Below are positions 54,676-63,725 of a stretch of 64,000 nucleotides of DNA, piece after piece. Numbering within the stretch: the first letter of the stretch is position 1; each line of letters opens with the position of its first letter. The stretch comes from Microvirga soli (GTDB lineage: Bacteria; Pseudomonadota; Alphaproteobacteria; Rhizobiales; Beijerinckiaceae): contig NZ_JAERQE010000004.1 in NCBI RefSeq assembly GCF_016734765.1, positions 186,001-250,000 of the forward strand, given 5' to 3'. The position numbers and the translations under genes are program-made. The notes under the pieces were generated by a model. That model was not told the DNA's origin. It ran no database searches and saw nothing but the letters and a program-made list of their open reading frames with translations.

Positions 54676-55797
54676 ATGGCATTGTCTGGGTGGATCAAGC
54701 GGGCAGGCGAACGCATCGGTGCGTGGAGCGCGGAGATCAAACTGGCTCTGCGGGTTACCATCGCGGGTGTCCTTGCCTATGCGATCACCCGTTTCTTTTC
54801 TATGCCGCAGGGCTATTGGGCCGTCATCACGGCCGTCGTCGTCATGCAGGCGAGCGTTGGCGGCTCTCTCAAGGCCGCTATCGAGCGGTTCAGCGGCACG
54901 CTTGCGGGAGCCATCTATGGCGGCGTTATCGCCGCTGTCATCCCGCATGGCTCGGCCCTGACCCTTGGGATCGGCATCGTTGTGGCCGTGTTCCCGCTGG
55001 CGCTGCTTGCGGCCGTCAAGCCGGCCTTTCGTGTGGCGCCGATTACCTCGCTCATCATGCTCCTGCCGCCGACGGGACAGGTGATCGGCCCCCTCGCCTC
55101 CGCCATCGACCGGGTGCTGGAGATCACGCTCGGCAACGTCGTGGGGGTGCTTGTCTCCTTGTTCGTGCTTCCAGCCCGGGCCCACACCCTGATGACCGAG
55201 GCGGCCGCCAAGGTTGTGTCGCTCAACGCGAATCTCGTAACTGTTTTCATCGACGAATTGACCGCCGGCCCGACAGATCGCCCAGCGCTGCAGAAAATCC
55301 ATCCCCAGATCCGCTCCGCCCTTAAGAAGGCGGAAGCGGCCGCCGAGGAAGCGACGCGGGAACGCCGGACCCACCTCACCGAGGCACCCGATCCCGAGCC
55401 GCTCATTCGCACCCTCTACCGGGTGCGTCATGATCTCGTGATGATCGGCCGCGCCGCCTCTAGCCCTCTGCCCGATCCGGTCCTGGACCGGCTCAAGCCT
55501 TCGCTCATGGCGCTGCATCAGGCCACGCGCACGCTGCTCCTGAACTTGTCCGATTCTCTCCGGCAACACACGAAACCGCCGGACGCAGAAGCTTTCCGCG
55601 CAGCCCTGGAGGCCTTCACCGGGGAGGCGGACGCGCTCCGGGCTGATGCACTCGTCCGCGAGTTGTCTGCAAAGGCGTTCGGACAAGTCTTCGCCCTGGG
55701 CTTTGCCTTCGAGCAGTTTCAGAAGAACTTGAGCGACCTTCTGGCCCGCACCGACGAACTGGCGTCCCGGCGCACCACGACGGCGCCGTGGGCTTGA
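54676..55797 (+). CDS. FUSC-family exporter
   Basis: A 373-residue protein of the FUSC/aromatic-acid-exporter group (AaeB/fusaric-acid-resistance-like half). The first ~170 residues hold six helices, including RVTIAGVLAYAITRFFSMPQ and YWAVITAVVVMQASVGGSLK, and the soluble C-terminus has a coiled region (KKAEAAAEEATRERRTHL) after a long polar stretch. Such proteins export aromatic or other weak acids, often with a membrane-fusion partner; none is visible here. It is the last plus-strand gene of the 52.9-55.8 kb group. Confidence 0.87.
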   Translation: MALSGWIKRAGERIGAWSAEIKLALRVTIAGVLAYAITRFFSMPQGYWAVITAVVVMQASVGGSLKAAIERFSGTLAGAIYGGVIAAVIPHGSALTLGIGIVVAVFPLALLAAVKPAFRVAPITSLIMLLPPTGQVIGPLASAIDRVLEITLGNVVGVLVSLFVLPARAHTLMTEAAAKVVSLNANLVTVFIDELTAGPTDRPALQKIHPQIRSALKKAEAAAEEATRERRTHLTEAPDPEPLIRTLYRVRHDLVMIGRAASSPLPDPVLDRLKPSLMALHQATRTLLLNLSDSLRQHTKPPDAEAFRAALEAFTGEADALRADALVRELSAKAFGQVFALGFAFEQFQKNLSDLLARTDELASRRTTTAPWA

Positions 55798-55894
55798 TCT
55801 GCCTGTTGCTCGAAGAAGGCTGCAGAGCGCACTGGAGCCTCCTTCGAAACGGTCCGTGACGTGACGTCCTCAGGATGAGAACTGAGGGGTGGTC

Positions 55895-57736
55895 TTACCT
55901 CTCGTAGAGCGGCACCAGCTCCATTTCCGGCACCAGCACGAGCCCCTTGTCGGTGATGCGGATCTCAGGGATCACCGAGAGCGGGATCAGGTTGAAGCCC
56001 ATATAGGCGATCTTGCAGCCGGCCTTCTCCCAAGCAGCTTTCAGCGCCCGCGTTTCCTCGGCCACCTCGGTTACGCGTTTGTCGGAGAGAAGGCCTGCGA
56101 TGGGCAGCGGCACCATGGCGACGACCTGGCCCTGATCGACCACGCAGACGCCGCCCTGACCCTCGATCAGGGTCTCAAGCGCCACACGCATATCGGCCTC
56201 ATTGGTGCCGGCCACGATAACGTTGTGCGAGTCGTGTCCGACGCTGCTCGCAACTGCACCGCTCTTCAGGCCGAAATCCTTCAGCAGCCCATGCGCCACG
56301 CCCATGCCGCCCGTGCGGCCATGGCGCTCTATCACGGTCACGAAGGTGAGGTCGTTCTTCGTCAGCAGAGCGTCCCAGCTCTCTTCCTTCTGCAACTGCA
56401 CCTTGTCGTGGAAGAGAACGATGCCCGGCAGCGCCACGCGGATCACGTTGGCCGTGCAGGCCTCTGTCGGCAGGTCGGGGATCAGCTTCGGCACGCTGGG
56501 AATGTGGACCGTGCGATAGGCCTCCTGCGGATAGCGGTAGCGGTTGGAGAGCGCCTGATCGAGCACGGGCGTAATCTTTTTCCCCTCGACCACGAGTTCG
56601 CCGCCATACCAGGTGTTCTGCACGTCGAGATCATCGTTGAGCAGCACGAGATCGGCCCGGCGTCCGCCGCCGAGGCCGCCGATCTCGCCGTCCATGCCGA
56701 AGCGCGTGGCGGGATGGAGCGAGCCCATGCTCCAGGCCTGCTCGCGGTTCATGCCGGCGCGGCGCGCCTCGCGCGTCACCCAGTCCATGCCGAACAGCAT
56801 GAGGTCGTCCGCGTCGCGGTCATCGGTGCAGACGCAGATACGCTTATGTGAAGAGCCGAGCTCCGTGATCGTCTTGATCGCCTCCGGCAGCGAATGCCAT
56901 GGCGTCGTCGGCGGGCCGCCGCGCAGGAAGATCCATACACCGGCATCGAGCAGATCGTCCGCGATGTCTTGATCGATGGCCTCATGCGTGTCGGTTACGC
57001 CGCTTGCCGCATAAGCCGCCACGAACTCGCGCCCATAGATGTGGCCTGAGACCGGCTTGCCACGCACCAGCGCTGCCGCGAGGATCGCGTGGCTGCGTTC
57101 GTCGCCCATGGTGACGGGCACGAAGTCCATCTTCTCGCCGAGGGCTGCGGCTTCCGGCCAGCGGTCGAAGAGTGCGGCGATCTTTTCGGGCGTCAGGTCG
57201 CCGCCTGCCGTCTCGAGATCCGGCCTGGTGGCGGGAACCGTGCTGGGAACGGTAAGAAAAATGGACAGGGGTGCGTGACGGGCGTCCTCCAGCATCATCT
57301 CGATGCCGGCCGAATCCATCACGTTGCCGATCTCATGACTGTCGCAGAAGATCGTGGTGGTGCCGTTGAGCAAAGCCGCCTCCGCATAGGCGCAGGCTGT
57401 GACCATGCTGCTCTCGATATGGATGTGCGGATCGACGAGCCCCGGCGCGATGATGCCGCCCCTGGCGTCATAGACGCGGCTCGGCGTGCCCCCGACCTGC
57501 CGGTAGGAGCCAGCCGGCTTCACAGCGGCGATCCGTCCGCCGGCGATCCAAACCTCGCGCTCAGGCGTGATGCGCTCGCTGTAGGTGGACAGGACCCGGG
57601 CGCCGGTGATCACGAGATCGGCAGGTGCACGGCCGGATGCGACATCGGCCAGGCGCCGGGTCATGGTGGACAGGGGGGCGACGGAAAAGCGGGTCAATGC
57701 CGTCTTGGGCGGCAAGGAAGGTGTGCGGTGGTCCAT
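55895..57736 (-). CDS. ade: Adenine deaminase
   Basis: A 613-residue amidohydrolase that converts adenine to hypoxanthine and ammonia. Metal-binding motifs: [13 protein letters not shown] (HxH) and [12 protein letters not shown]; the adenine-deaminase-specific [20 protein letters not shown] segment ([14 protein letters not shown]) and [15 protein letters not shown] [14 protein letters not shown] are present. The long start at 57736 (GAGGG 5 bases upstream) adds a ~24-residue leader; an ATG at 57664 would give the more usual length. It is transcribed towards FUSC and stands alone. Purine salvage is the likely role. Confidence 0.93.
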   Translation of the reverse strand: MDHRTPSLPPKTALTRFSVAPLSTMTRRLADVASGRAPADLVITGARVLSTYSERITPEREVWIAGGRIAAVKPAGSYRQVGGTPSRVYDARGGIIAPGLVDPHIHIESSMVTACAYAEAALLNGTTTIFCDSHEIGNVMDSAGIEMMLEDARHAPLSIFLTVPSTVPATRPDLETAGGDLTPEKIAALFDRWPEAAALGEKMDFVPVTMGDERSHAILAAALVRGKPVSGHIYGREFVAAYAASGVTDTHEAIDQDIADDLLDAGVWIFLRGGPPTTPWHSLPEAIKTITELGSSHKRICVCTDDRDADDLMLFGMDWVTREARRAGMNREQAWSMGSLHPATRFGMDGEIGGLGGGRRADLVLLNDDLDVQNTWYGGELVVEGKKITPVLDQALSNRYRYPQEAYRTVHIPSVPKLIPDLPTEACTANVIRVALPGIVLFHDKVQLQKEESWDALLTKNDLTFVTVIERHGRTGGMGVAHGLLKDFGLKSGAVASSVGHDSHNVIVAGTNEADMRVALETLIEGQGGVCVVDQGQVVAMVPLPIAGLLSDKRVTEVAEETRALKAAWEKAGCKIAYMGFNLIPLSVIPEIRITDKGLVLVPEMELVPLYER

Positions 57737-57931
57737 GATCCCTCATCCCATTGGAAAGCGTTGGCTTAAGCTAGCAGGGTGGGATCGAGACCGCATCCCG
57801 CATCGCATGAGACGCAGGTTTACCTAAGGGCATATTTCCTTAAGGCTAAGCTTGGCGTAAACAGGAAAGTAGCTGATTCGCTTGAAGAAACAGGAGGTTC
57901 GCCCGAGAACCCGCCTAAGAAGGCAACTGGC
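57737..57931. other. Gap between ade and the RNA candidate
   Basis: Part of a 514-bp region without a protein gene between ade and divK. It contains the ade start region and no open frame with a start signal. The rest of the region holds the RNA candidate and its terminator; 58104-58250 is likely its promoter and the divK 3' end. Confidence 0.5.
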
Positions 57932-57959
57932 CAAAACAAAAGGCGCCTTGCGGCGCCTT
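57931..57959 (-). terminator. Intrinsic terminator of the RNA candidate
   Basis: Minus-strand stem AAGGCGCC / GGCGCCTT (57940-57959, loop GCAA) followed by TTGTTTTGG. The plus-strand side has no T run, so it acts on minus-strand transcripts. Confidence 0.8.
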
Positions 57960-58103
57960 CTTGGAAAGAGTTGGTGGCCAGCCGGGAGCAGCGTTGAGGA
58001 GGCAACATCCGCTCCCAGGCTGGCCGAGCCCACGAAGTCCCAGGAGATGCGGCGGACCTGAGCATCCGTAGGGCATTTCTTCCGCTCAAGGCGGAAACTA
58101 TGG
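57932..58103 (-). ncRNA. Structured RNA candidate ending in an intrinsic terminator
   Basis: On the minus strand, about 170 bases downstream of divK. From 5' to 3': hairpin TTCCGC/GCGGAA (~58081-58097), hairpin CTCAGG/CCTGGG (~58033-58057), then a long stem GGCCAGCC-T-GGGAGC (58025-58011) pairing with GCTCCC-GGCTGGCC (57989-57976), single-stranded spacer, and a terminator. A TATACG hexamer lies at 58109-58114; a good -35 box was not found. The size fits a 6S-like or other regulatory RNA, but I cannot assign a family. Confidence 0.5.
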
Positions 58104-58250
58104 TCGAACGTATAGGAAACATGAGGCGTTGCAAGCGCCCATGTGGCCAAAAAGCGGCATTTTTCCAAAAATTTTAAAGCAAAGGTATCTCAAGGAGATG
58201 AATCCGCTTGCTCAGGCATCGGATTCACCCCGGCTAAGGATTTCCCCAAG

Positions 58251-58634
58251 TCATGCCGACTTGCTGTCTGCCTCAAGGTAAGTCTTCACGGTCGCTATAA
58301 ACTTGGCCACCGAGATCGGCTTGGACATATAGGCTTCGCAGCCGCCTTCCCGAATCCTCTCCTCGTCGCCCTTCATGGCGAAGGCCGTGATGGCGATGAC
58401 GGGAATCGACTTGAGCTCTTCATCGGCCTTGAGCCAGCGGGTCACCTCCAAGCCTGAGACCTCGGGCAGCTGGATGTCCATGAGGATCAGGTCCGGCTTG
58501 TGAGCCCGCGCCAGTTCCATGGCCTCGATGCCATGGCTGGTCTTGAGGGTCGCATAGCCATGAGCCTCGAGGAGATCGTTGAAGAGCTTCATGTTGAGTT
58601 CGTTATCCTCAACAATGAGCACGGTCTTCTTCAT
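58251..58634 (-). CDS. divK: Cell-cycle response regulator DivK
   Basis: A 127-residue single-domain receiver: [20 protein letters not shown], phospho-acceptor Asp-53 ([13 protein letters not shown]), [16 protein letters not shown] and MSKPIS (Lys). This sequence is characteristic of DivK, which relays phosphate to control CtrA through DivJ/PleC and DivL. The ATG at 58634 begins the conserved sequence; upstream frames to 58724 are spurious. In other Rhizobiales divK is followed by pleD and rpmG; here neither is next to it. It is divergent from the DUF3572 gene. Confidence 0.95.
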   Translation of the reverse strand: MKKTVLIVEDNELNMKLFNDLLEAHGYATLKTSHGIEAMELARAHKPDLILMDIQLPEVSGLEVTRWLKADEELKSIPVIAITAFAMKGDEERIREGGCEAYMSKPISVAKFIATVKTYLEADSKSA

Positions 58635-58696
58635 TGGCGCTATCCCGGGGCCCAAAACGCACTTCACCGGCCCGAATTTTCGTCTGATGGTATAGT

Positions 58697-58710
58697 TAGG
58701 TCCAAACCTA
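58697..58710. promoter_or_regulatory. Palindrome in the divK/DUF3572 divergent promoter
   Basis: TAGGT-CCAA-ACCTA is a perfect 5-bp inverted repeat midway in the 99-bp gap between divK and the DUF3572 gene. No TTAA-N7-TTAA CtrA box is evident. A candidate operator on position and symmetry only. Confidence 0.3.
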
Positions 58711-58733
58711 TTGATGAAATGCAAACTGACAGC

Positions 58734-59024
58734 ATGAACACACCCTTAAAAAGAGTTACCCGCGAGGAGGCCGAAAATGTCGCAGTGGGGGCCTTTGCCT
58801 TCATCACGAGCGACGAGGAGCGCCTCGGGCGGTTCCTGGCCGTTTCCGGCCTGGGGCCGGATAATATCCGGTCAGCAGCCTCTTCCCCCGGATTCTTTGC
58901 CGGGATCCTGGATTATGTGGTTTCCGACGAGCCGCTGCTGATCGCGCTTGCCAAGGAGCTGGACACCAAGCCCGAGCACGTCATGAGTGCCCGCTGGACC
59001 CTGTCTCCCTCCGAGTTCGAATAG
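58734..59024 (+). CDS. DUF3572 family protein
   Basis: A 96-residue soluble protein: [39 protein letters not shown] and [20 protein letters not shown]. The conserved position between divK and dinB is usual in Rhizobiales. Function unknown. An upstream ATG at 58719 is possible; 58734 is the start of the conserved region. It precedes dinB by 11 bp and likely shares its transcript. Confidence 0.9.
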   Translation: MNTPLKRVTREEAENVAVGAFAFITSDEERLGRFLAVSGLGPDNIRSAASSPGFFAGILDYVVSDEPLLIALAKELDTKPEHVMSARWTLSPSEFE

Positions 59025-59035
59025 CCTTACGATCC

Positions 59036-60304
59036 ATGAGCGACGCTCCCTTCTGCCGTGACTGCATGACCCTATCCGCCAGCTCCCTGGCGGCACGGTG
59101 CACGGCCTGCGGGTCCCCTCGCCTGCTGCGGCACAAGGAGCGCGACAGCCTGTCCATCGCGCATGTAGATTGCGATGCCTTCTTCGCCGCCGTGGAGAAA
59201 CGGGACGATCCGAGCCTTGCCGACAAGCCGGTGATCATCGGCGGCGGCAAGCGCGGGGTCGTGTCGACCGCCTGCTACATGGCGCGCGTCTATGGGGTGC
59301 GTTCCGCCATGCCCATGTTCCAGGCTCTGAAGCTCTGTCCGCATGCGACCGTGATCAAGCCCAATGGCGAGAAGTACAGCAAGGCGGGCCGCGAGGTGCG
59401 CCAGCTCATGCTGGAGCTGACCCCGCTGGTGGAGCCGGTCTCCATCGACGAGGCTTTCCTGGACCTCACCGGAACGGAGCGTCTGCACCACGGCAGCCCA
59501 GCCCTGACGCTGGCGCGCTTCGCCCGCAAGGTGGAGAACGAGATCGGGATCTCCATCTCGGTCGGGCTCTCCTACAACAAGTTCCTGGCCAAGATCGCCT
59601 CCGACCTCCAGAAGCCGCGCGGCTTCTCGATCATCGGCCGGGAGGAAGCCGCCGATTTCCTGGCCGACAAGCCGGTGGGCATCATTCCCGGCATCGGGGG
59701 CTCGGCCCAGGCCCGGCTCGCGAAGGTGGGCGTGACGCAGATCGCGCATTTGCGGGACGTGGAGCTGAGGACCCTGTTCGAGGCGCTCGGCCGCGACTCG
59801 CAGCGCTTGTCCCGGCTAGCCTGGGGCGAGGATCACAGGAAGGTAACGCCGGAGCGGGAGACCAAGAGCATCTCGGCGGAGACCACGTTCGAGACGGACC
59901 TGCGGTCCTTCGACGAACTGGAGCCGATCCTCTGGCGCCTCTCCGAGAAGGTTTCACGCCGCCTCAAGAAGGCGGGCTTGGCCGGGCGCAGCGTGACCCT
60001 GAAGCTGAAAGACAAAGACTTCCGGCTGCTCACCCGCACCCGCTCGGGTCTCGCACCGACGCAGCTCGCCGCCCGCCTGTTCGATTCCGCCCGGCAGCTC
60101 CTCAAAGCCTCCTGCGACGGCACCGCCTTCCGCCTTATCGGCATCGGCGCCGCCGATCTCTGCGATGCGGCGGATGCCGACAAGGGCGACCTCGCGGACC
60201 AATCCGTGGTCCGGCAGGCCCATATGGAAGCCGCCATCGACAAGATCCGGGACAAGTTTGGCGCTGGCGCCCTGCAGAAGGGAATTGTCCTGCGAAAGCC
60301 TTAA
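59036..60304 (+). CDS. dinB: DNA polymerase IV with N-terminal zinc ribbon
   Basis: A 422-residue Y-family polymerase. The first 35 residues carry two Cys pairs, C7/C10 (FCRDC) and C22/C25 (RCTACG), a likely zinc site absent from E. coli DinB but seen in Rhizobiales. Catalytic acids lie in AHVDCDAFFAAVEKRDDPSL and SIDEAFLDLTG. Then come thumb (IPGIGGSAQARLAKVG), little-finger and C-terminal parts. No terminal QLxLF-type clamp motif is obvious. Error-prone lesion bypass is the expected role. The stop overlaps the eipB stop (TTAA). Confidence 0.95.
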   Translation: MSDAPFCRDCMTLSASSLAARCTACGSPRLLRHKERDSLSIAHVDCDAFFAAVEKRDDPSLADKPVIIGGGKRGVVSTACYMARVYGVRSAMPMFQALKLCPHATVIKPNGEKYSKAGREVRQLMLELTPLVEPVSIDEAFLDLTGTERLHHGSPALTLARFARKVENEIGISISVGLSYNKFLAKIASDLQKPRGFSIIGREEAADFLADKPVGIIPGIGGSAQARLAKVGVTQIAHLRDVELRTLFEALGRDSQRLSRLAWGEDHRKVTPERETKSISAETTFETDLRSFDELEPILWRLSEKVSRRLKKAGLAGRSVTLKLKDKDFRLLTRTRSGLAPTQLAARLFDSARQLLKASCDGTAFRLIGIGAADLCDAADADKGDLADQSVVRQAHMEAAIDKIRDKFGAGALQKGIVLRKP

Positions 60305-61140
60305 CGCTGGCAGGGACCAGGCTTCTGGACGTCGAGGCTCTTCAGCTCACCCTTGAGGGCGAAGTCGCCGTAGTCGAGCCTGAGGTCACGGCTGATGCCG
60401 TTCTCGAAGAGCTCGAAGGAAATCCGGTAAACCGGGGTCCGGTCGCCCTTGCCGTCCTCGAAATAGCTGATGGTGATCGGCCAACGGGACAAGGAGGCGA
60501 GATCGTCCTTCCGGACAGCCTCCTCCAGGGACGCCAGGGCAGTGCCGGGCTCAATCTTGCGGCCGATCAGCCCGAGGGTGTCGTAAATTTTATCGCCCTT
60601 GTTGGAGCCGTCATAGACCCTGACCGACAGGGTCGTCTCGCCCCGCCGCCCGGCTTCGATGAGGCGCTTGAGGTGCTCGGTCGGAAACACCGTCTCGCCG
60701 GTCGAGCCGAACGCGGTCTTCTTCGGCTGCTTGAGATCCACATTGAGCATGCCGTCCGGGGTGATCCTGGCATCGCCGTCGACCTCGCTGTCCTTGATCA
60801 AACCCTGCCGGAGCGAGGTGGACTTGAAATGCATGGAGCGACCGTCGCCCGTCTCATAGGTGGCGGTCTGGACGTCCATGGTATTGGCGCCAGACTCTCC
60901 GCTGTTGAGGATCGTCACCTGACGGTACTTGAGGGTGTATCCGTCGCAGGCGTCGCCACCGAACTCCATGGCGATGCGCCCCCTCGCATTCTCGACCCCG
61001 TTGGAGCCAGCCGCCCGCAGGAGCGAGAGATCATAGACGGCCCGATGGGGCGCGAGGTGAACCGGGGTCTTCGCCGTCTCCGCGGCAGCGGGCATCAGCG
61101 AGGCGATGGACAGGCCTGCGGCCACAACGAACAAACGCAT
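60301..61140 (-). CDS. eipB: Cell-envelope integrity protein EipB (DUF1849)
   Basis: A 279-residue periplasmic protein. Signal peptide MRLFVVAAGLSIASLMPAAA then AETAK, with GGGAG 5 bases upstream of the ATG. The mature part starts HLAPHRAVYDLSL and has the two Cys expected of EipB (GGDACDGY; near the C-terminal GPCQR) for a conserved disulfide. In Brucella EipB is needed for envelope integrity and virulence. A longer frame to 61194 is spurious. Monocistronic, convergent with dinB. Confidence 0.93.
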   Translation of the reverse strand: MRLFVVAAGLSIASLMPAAAETAKTPVHLAPHRAVYDLSLLRAAGSNGVENARGRIAMEFGGDACDGYTLKYRQVTILNSGESGANTMDVQTATYETGDGRSMHFKSTSLRQGLIKDSEVDGDARITPDGMLNVDLKQPKKTAFGSTGETVFPTEHLKRLIEAGRRGETTLSVRVYDGSNKGDKIYDTLGLIGRKIEPGTALASLEEAVRKDDLASLSRWPITISYFEDGKGDRTPVYRISFELFENGISRDLRLDYGDFALKGELKSLDVQKPGPCQR

Positions 61141-61266
61141 ATCTTCTCCCGACGCAACGGCAGCCAAGATAGGCCGCTCCTGCCCACAGGGCAATGTTCC
61201 CGCTTGCGTCCTTCCGGCTCATCCGCCACTACTCCGTCCGGATGATGTCACACATCGAGGCTTGAA

Positions 61267-61737
61267 ATGAGCGCAGTCGACAAGAAACTTCAGGAACTTG
61301 GAATCACCCTGCCGACCCCGGCGGCACCGGTGGCGAATTACGTGCCGTTCGTCCGCACCGGCAACCTCGTCATCATCTCCGGCCAGCTCTGCCTCGGGCT
61401 CGACGGCAAGATGGCCGATGCCCACAAGGGCAAGGTCGGCGCCGAGGTCGCGTCTGAGGTCGCCAAGGAAGCCGCGCGGCTCTGCGCCATCAATCTTCTC
61501 GCCCAGCTGAAGGCCGCTGTCGGCGATCTCGACAAGGTCACCCGCTGCGTGCGCCTCGGCGGCTTCATCAATGCGGTGCCGACCTTTGCCGCTCTCGCTC
61601 CCGTCATGAACGGCGCTTCCGACCTGATGGTCGAAGTGCTGGGCGATGCCGGCCGGCATGCGCGCTCGACCGTGGGCGTTGCCGAACTGCCGCTCGATGC
61701 CTGCGTCGAGGTCGAAGGTATGTTCGAAGTCCAATGA
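61267..61737 (+). CDS. RidA family protein
   Basis: A 156-residue YjgF/RidA-type chorismate-mutase-fold protein. RTGNLVIISGQLCLG and CVRLGGFINAVPTF are RidA signatures; the catalytic Arg is in the end segment ARSTVGVAELPLDACVEVE. RidA deaminates reactive enamine/imine intermediates from PLP enzymes. GAGG lies 6 bases upstream of the ATG. The stop overlaps the next gene by an ATGA junction, forming a three-gene unit with the GDPD and GNAT genes. Confidence 0.93.
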   Translation: MSAVDKKLQELGITLPTPAAPVANYVPFVRTGNLVIISGQLCLGLDGKMADAHKGKVGAEVASEVAKEAARLCAINLLAQLKAAVGDLDKVTRCVRLGGFINAVPTFAALAPVMNGASDLMVEVLGDAGRHARSTVGVAELPLDACVEVEGMFEVQ

Positions 61738-62486
61738 GCACTCCCGGCTGGCTCGTCGCGAAGCCCATCGCCCATCGCGGCCTTCACAACAAAGTCGAAG
61801 GCGTCATCGAGAACACGGTCTCGGCCGCGGAAGCCGCCATCGCGCGCGGCTTTCCCGTCGAGCTCGACGTTCAGCTGACCGCCGACAACGAGGCCATTGT
61901 CTTCCACGATTTCGAGCTCGACCGTCTGACCGGTGAGGCCGGACTCGTGGCTGAGCGAAAGCTCTCCGACCTCACCCGGATCGACATTGCCGGCGCCAAG
62001 GGCGGAGACAAGATTCCCTCGTTCAAGGATTATCTCGCGACCATCGCCGGGCGCACGCCGCTCGTCGTCGAGATCAAGAGCCAATTCAACGAGGACATGC
62101 GGTTGACGAAGCGGGTCATCGAGATCCTCAAGGATTACGACGGCCCGTTCGTCATCAAATCCTTCGATCCAGACATCGTCGCACATCTGCGCGAGCATGC
62201 GCCGAACATCACGCGCGGGTTCATCGGCGAGCTGGAATATGCGTCCAAGGCCGACAGCTTCCTGACGCCCGAGAAGAAGCACCGGATGGCCAACCTGCTC
62301 CATTTCGGGGAGACGCAGCCGCACTTCCTCTCCTGGCGCGTGAAGGACATCCCCTGCGCCTCGACCCATCTCAGCAGGATCATGGGCAACCTGCCCGTCA
62401 TGACTTGGACGGTTCGCAATCCCGAGGATCGCGCCCGCGCCGAGAAGCACGCGGACCAGATGGTGTTCGAAGGCTTTCTGCCCTGA
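61734..62486 (+). CDS. Glycerophosphodiester phosphodiesterase family protein
   Basis: A 250-residue GDPD-fold protein. The catalytic His is in AHRGLHNKVEGVIENT, the metal Glu/Asp pair in PVELDVQLTADNEAIVFHDFELDR, and Lys/Glu in PLVVEIKSQ. No signal peptide, so a cytoplasmic GDPD that recycles glycerol-3-phosphate from phospholipid head groups. It overlaps ridA and is followed by the GNAT gene after 63 bp. Full length. Confidence 0.93.
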   Translation: MSTPGWLVAKPIAHRGLHNKVEGVIENTVSAAEAAIARGFPVELDVQLTADNEAIVFHDFELDRLTGEAGLVAERKLSDLTRIDIAGAKGGDKIPSFKDYLATIAGRTPLVVEIKSQFNEDMRLTKRVIEILKDYDGPFVIKSFDPDIVAHLREHAPNITRGFIGELEYASKADSFLTPEKKHRMANLLHFGETQPHFLSWRVKDIPCASTHLSRIMGNLPVMTWTVRNPEDRARAEKHADQMVFEGFLP

Positions 62487-62549
62487 CGGTTGCAAGGATC
62501 TCGCCGAGTGATTAGCTCTTAATCCCTAACGGCGGGGTCCTTCCACCCA

Positions 62550-63725
62550 GTGAGCTTCCAAGTCAAAATCGCCCAAGGCCTGAAGGCGGTTCCTGCCGCG
62601 GATTGGGACGCCTGTGCCTTAGGGATGGGGTCCGGCGACGACGATCGGTTCAACCCTTTCGTCTCCCACGCCTTCCTGTCCGCGCTTGAGGATTCCGGCT
62701 GCGTCGGGGCCAAGACCGGTTGGACGCCCGTGCATGTTGTCGTGGAGGATGAATCCGAAAAACTGCTCGGCGCCGCGCCCTGCTACCTCAAGTCCCATTC
62801 CATGGGCGAGTACGTGTTCGACCATTCATGGGCTGACGCCTATGCGCGGGCCGGTGGACGATACTACCCCAAACTCCAGATGGCGGTGCCGTTCACACCC
62901 GCCACCGGCCCTCGCCTCCTCGTGCCAAGCGGGCCGCAGGCGGCGGAGATCCGCTCCTATCTCATAGCCGGTTTGCGAGCGCTCAGGGATCAGACCGGCG
63001 CCTCGTCCATCCATGCGACGTTCCTGCAGCAGGACGATCTCGAAGCCCTCACGTCTGAAAACTTCCTGCGGCGGGACGACCAGCAGTTTCACTGGTTCAA
63101 CGAAGGCTACGGCACCTTCGATGACTTCCTGGCGGCACTTGCCTCGCGCAAGCGCAAGGCAATCCGCCGCGAGCGGCGCGACGCGCTTTCCAACGGCATC
63201 ACAGTCGAATGGGTGACCGGCAAGGACATCACGGAGGCGCATTGGGACGCCTTCTTCGCCTTCTACATGGATACGGGCTCCCGCAAATGGGGCCAGCCCT
63301 ACCTCAATCGCCTCTTCTTCTCGCTCATCGGCGAGCGCATGGCAGACCGGGTGCTGCTCGTCATGGCGAAGCGCGACGGGCGCTACATCGCCGGCGCCAT
63401 AAACTTCATCGGCGACAAGCGCCTCTACGGACGCAACTGGGGCTGCATCGAGGATCATCCGTTCCTGCATTTCGAGGTCTGCTACTATCAGGCCATCGAG
63501 TTTGCCATCGCGCGAGGGCTCGACCGGGTCGAGGCGGGAGCTCAGGGTGAGCACAAGCTGGCCCGCGGCTACAGGCCCGTGCTGACCTCGTCGGCCCACG
63601 ACATCGCCGACCCGGGACTGCGCCGCGCCATCGAGGCCTATCTCGATCAGGAGCGCCTTTACGTATCCGAAGCCGCCGGGGAGTTGGAGGACGCTACCCC
63701 GTTCAAGCATCGGGAAGAGGATTAG
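62550..63725 (+). CDS. FemAB/GNAT-type acyltransferase (DUF482)
   Basis: A 391-residue protein of the peptidogalycan/DUF482 group with a GNAT-like fold. Markers: AADWDACALGMGSGDDDRFN, FVSHAFLSALEDSG, EYVFDHSWADAYARAGGRYYPKL and RFNRLFF-like YLNRLFFSLIGERMADRVLL. The proposed role is transfer of an acyl or amino-acyl group to an envelope or amide acceptor; the substrate is unknown. The GTG start at 62550 gives family length. It ends the ridA-GDPD-GNAT operon. The stop overlaps the convergent FMN reductase gene by 4 bp. Confidence 0.87.
   Translation: MSFQVKIAQGLKAVPAADWDACALGMGSGDDDRFNPFVSHAFLSALEDSGCVGAKTGWTPVHVVVEDESEKLLGAAPCYLKSHSMGEYVFDHSWADAYARAGGRYYPKLQMAVPFTPATGPRLLVPSGPQAAEIRSYLIAGLRALRDQTGASSIHATFLQQDDLEALTSENFLRRDDQQFHWFNEGYGTFDDFLAALASRKRKAIRRERRDALSNGITVEWVTGKDITEAHWDAFFAFYMDTGSRKWGQPYLNRLFFSLIGERMADRVLLVMAKRDGRYIAGAINFIGDKRLYGRNWGCIEDHPFLHFEVCYYQAIEFAIARGLDRVEAGAQGEHKLARGYRPVLTSSAHDIADPGLRRAIEAYLDQERLYVSEAAGELEDATPFKHREED

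Noticed and set aside
57779..58168. Small protein genes in the gap before divK (72, 104 and 114 codons)
   Set aside because: They cross the terminator and stem-loops on both strands, have no SD and no family features; a structured RNA explains the sequence better.
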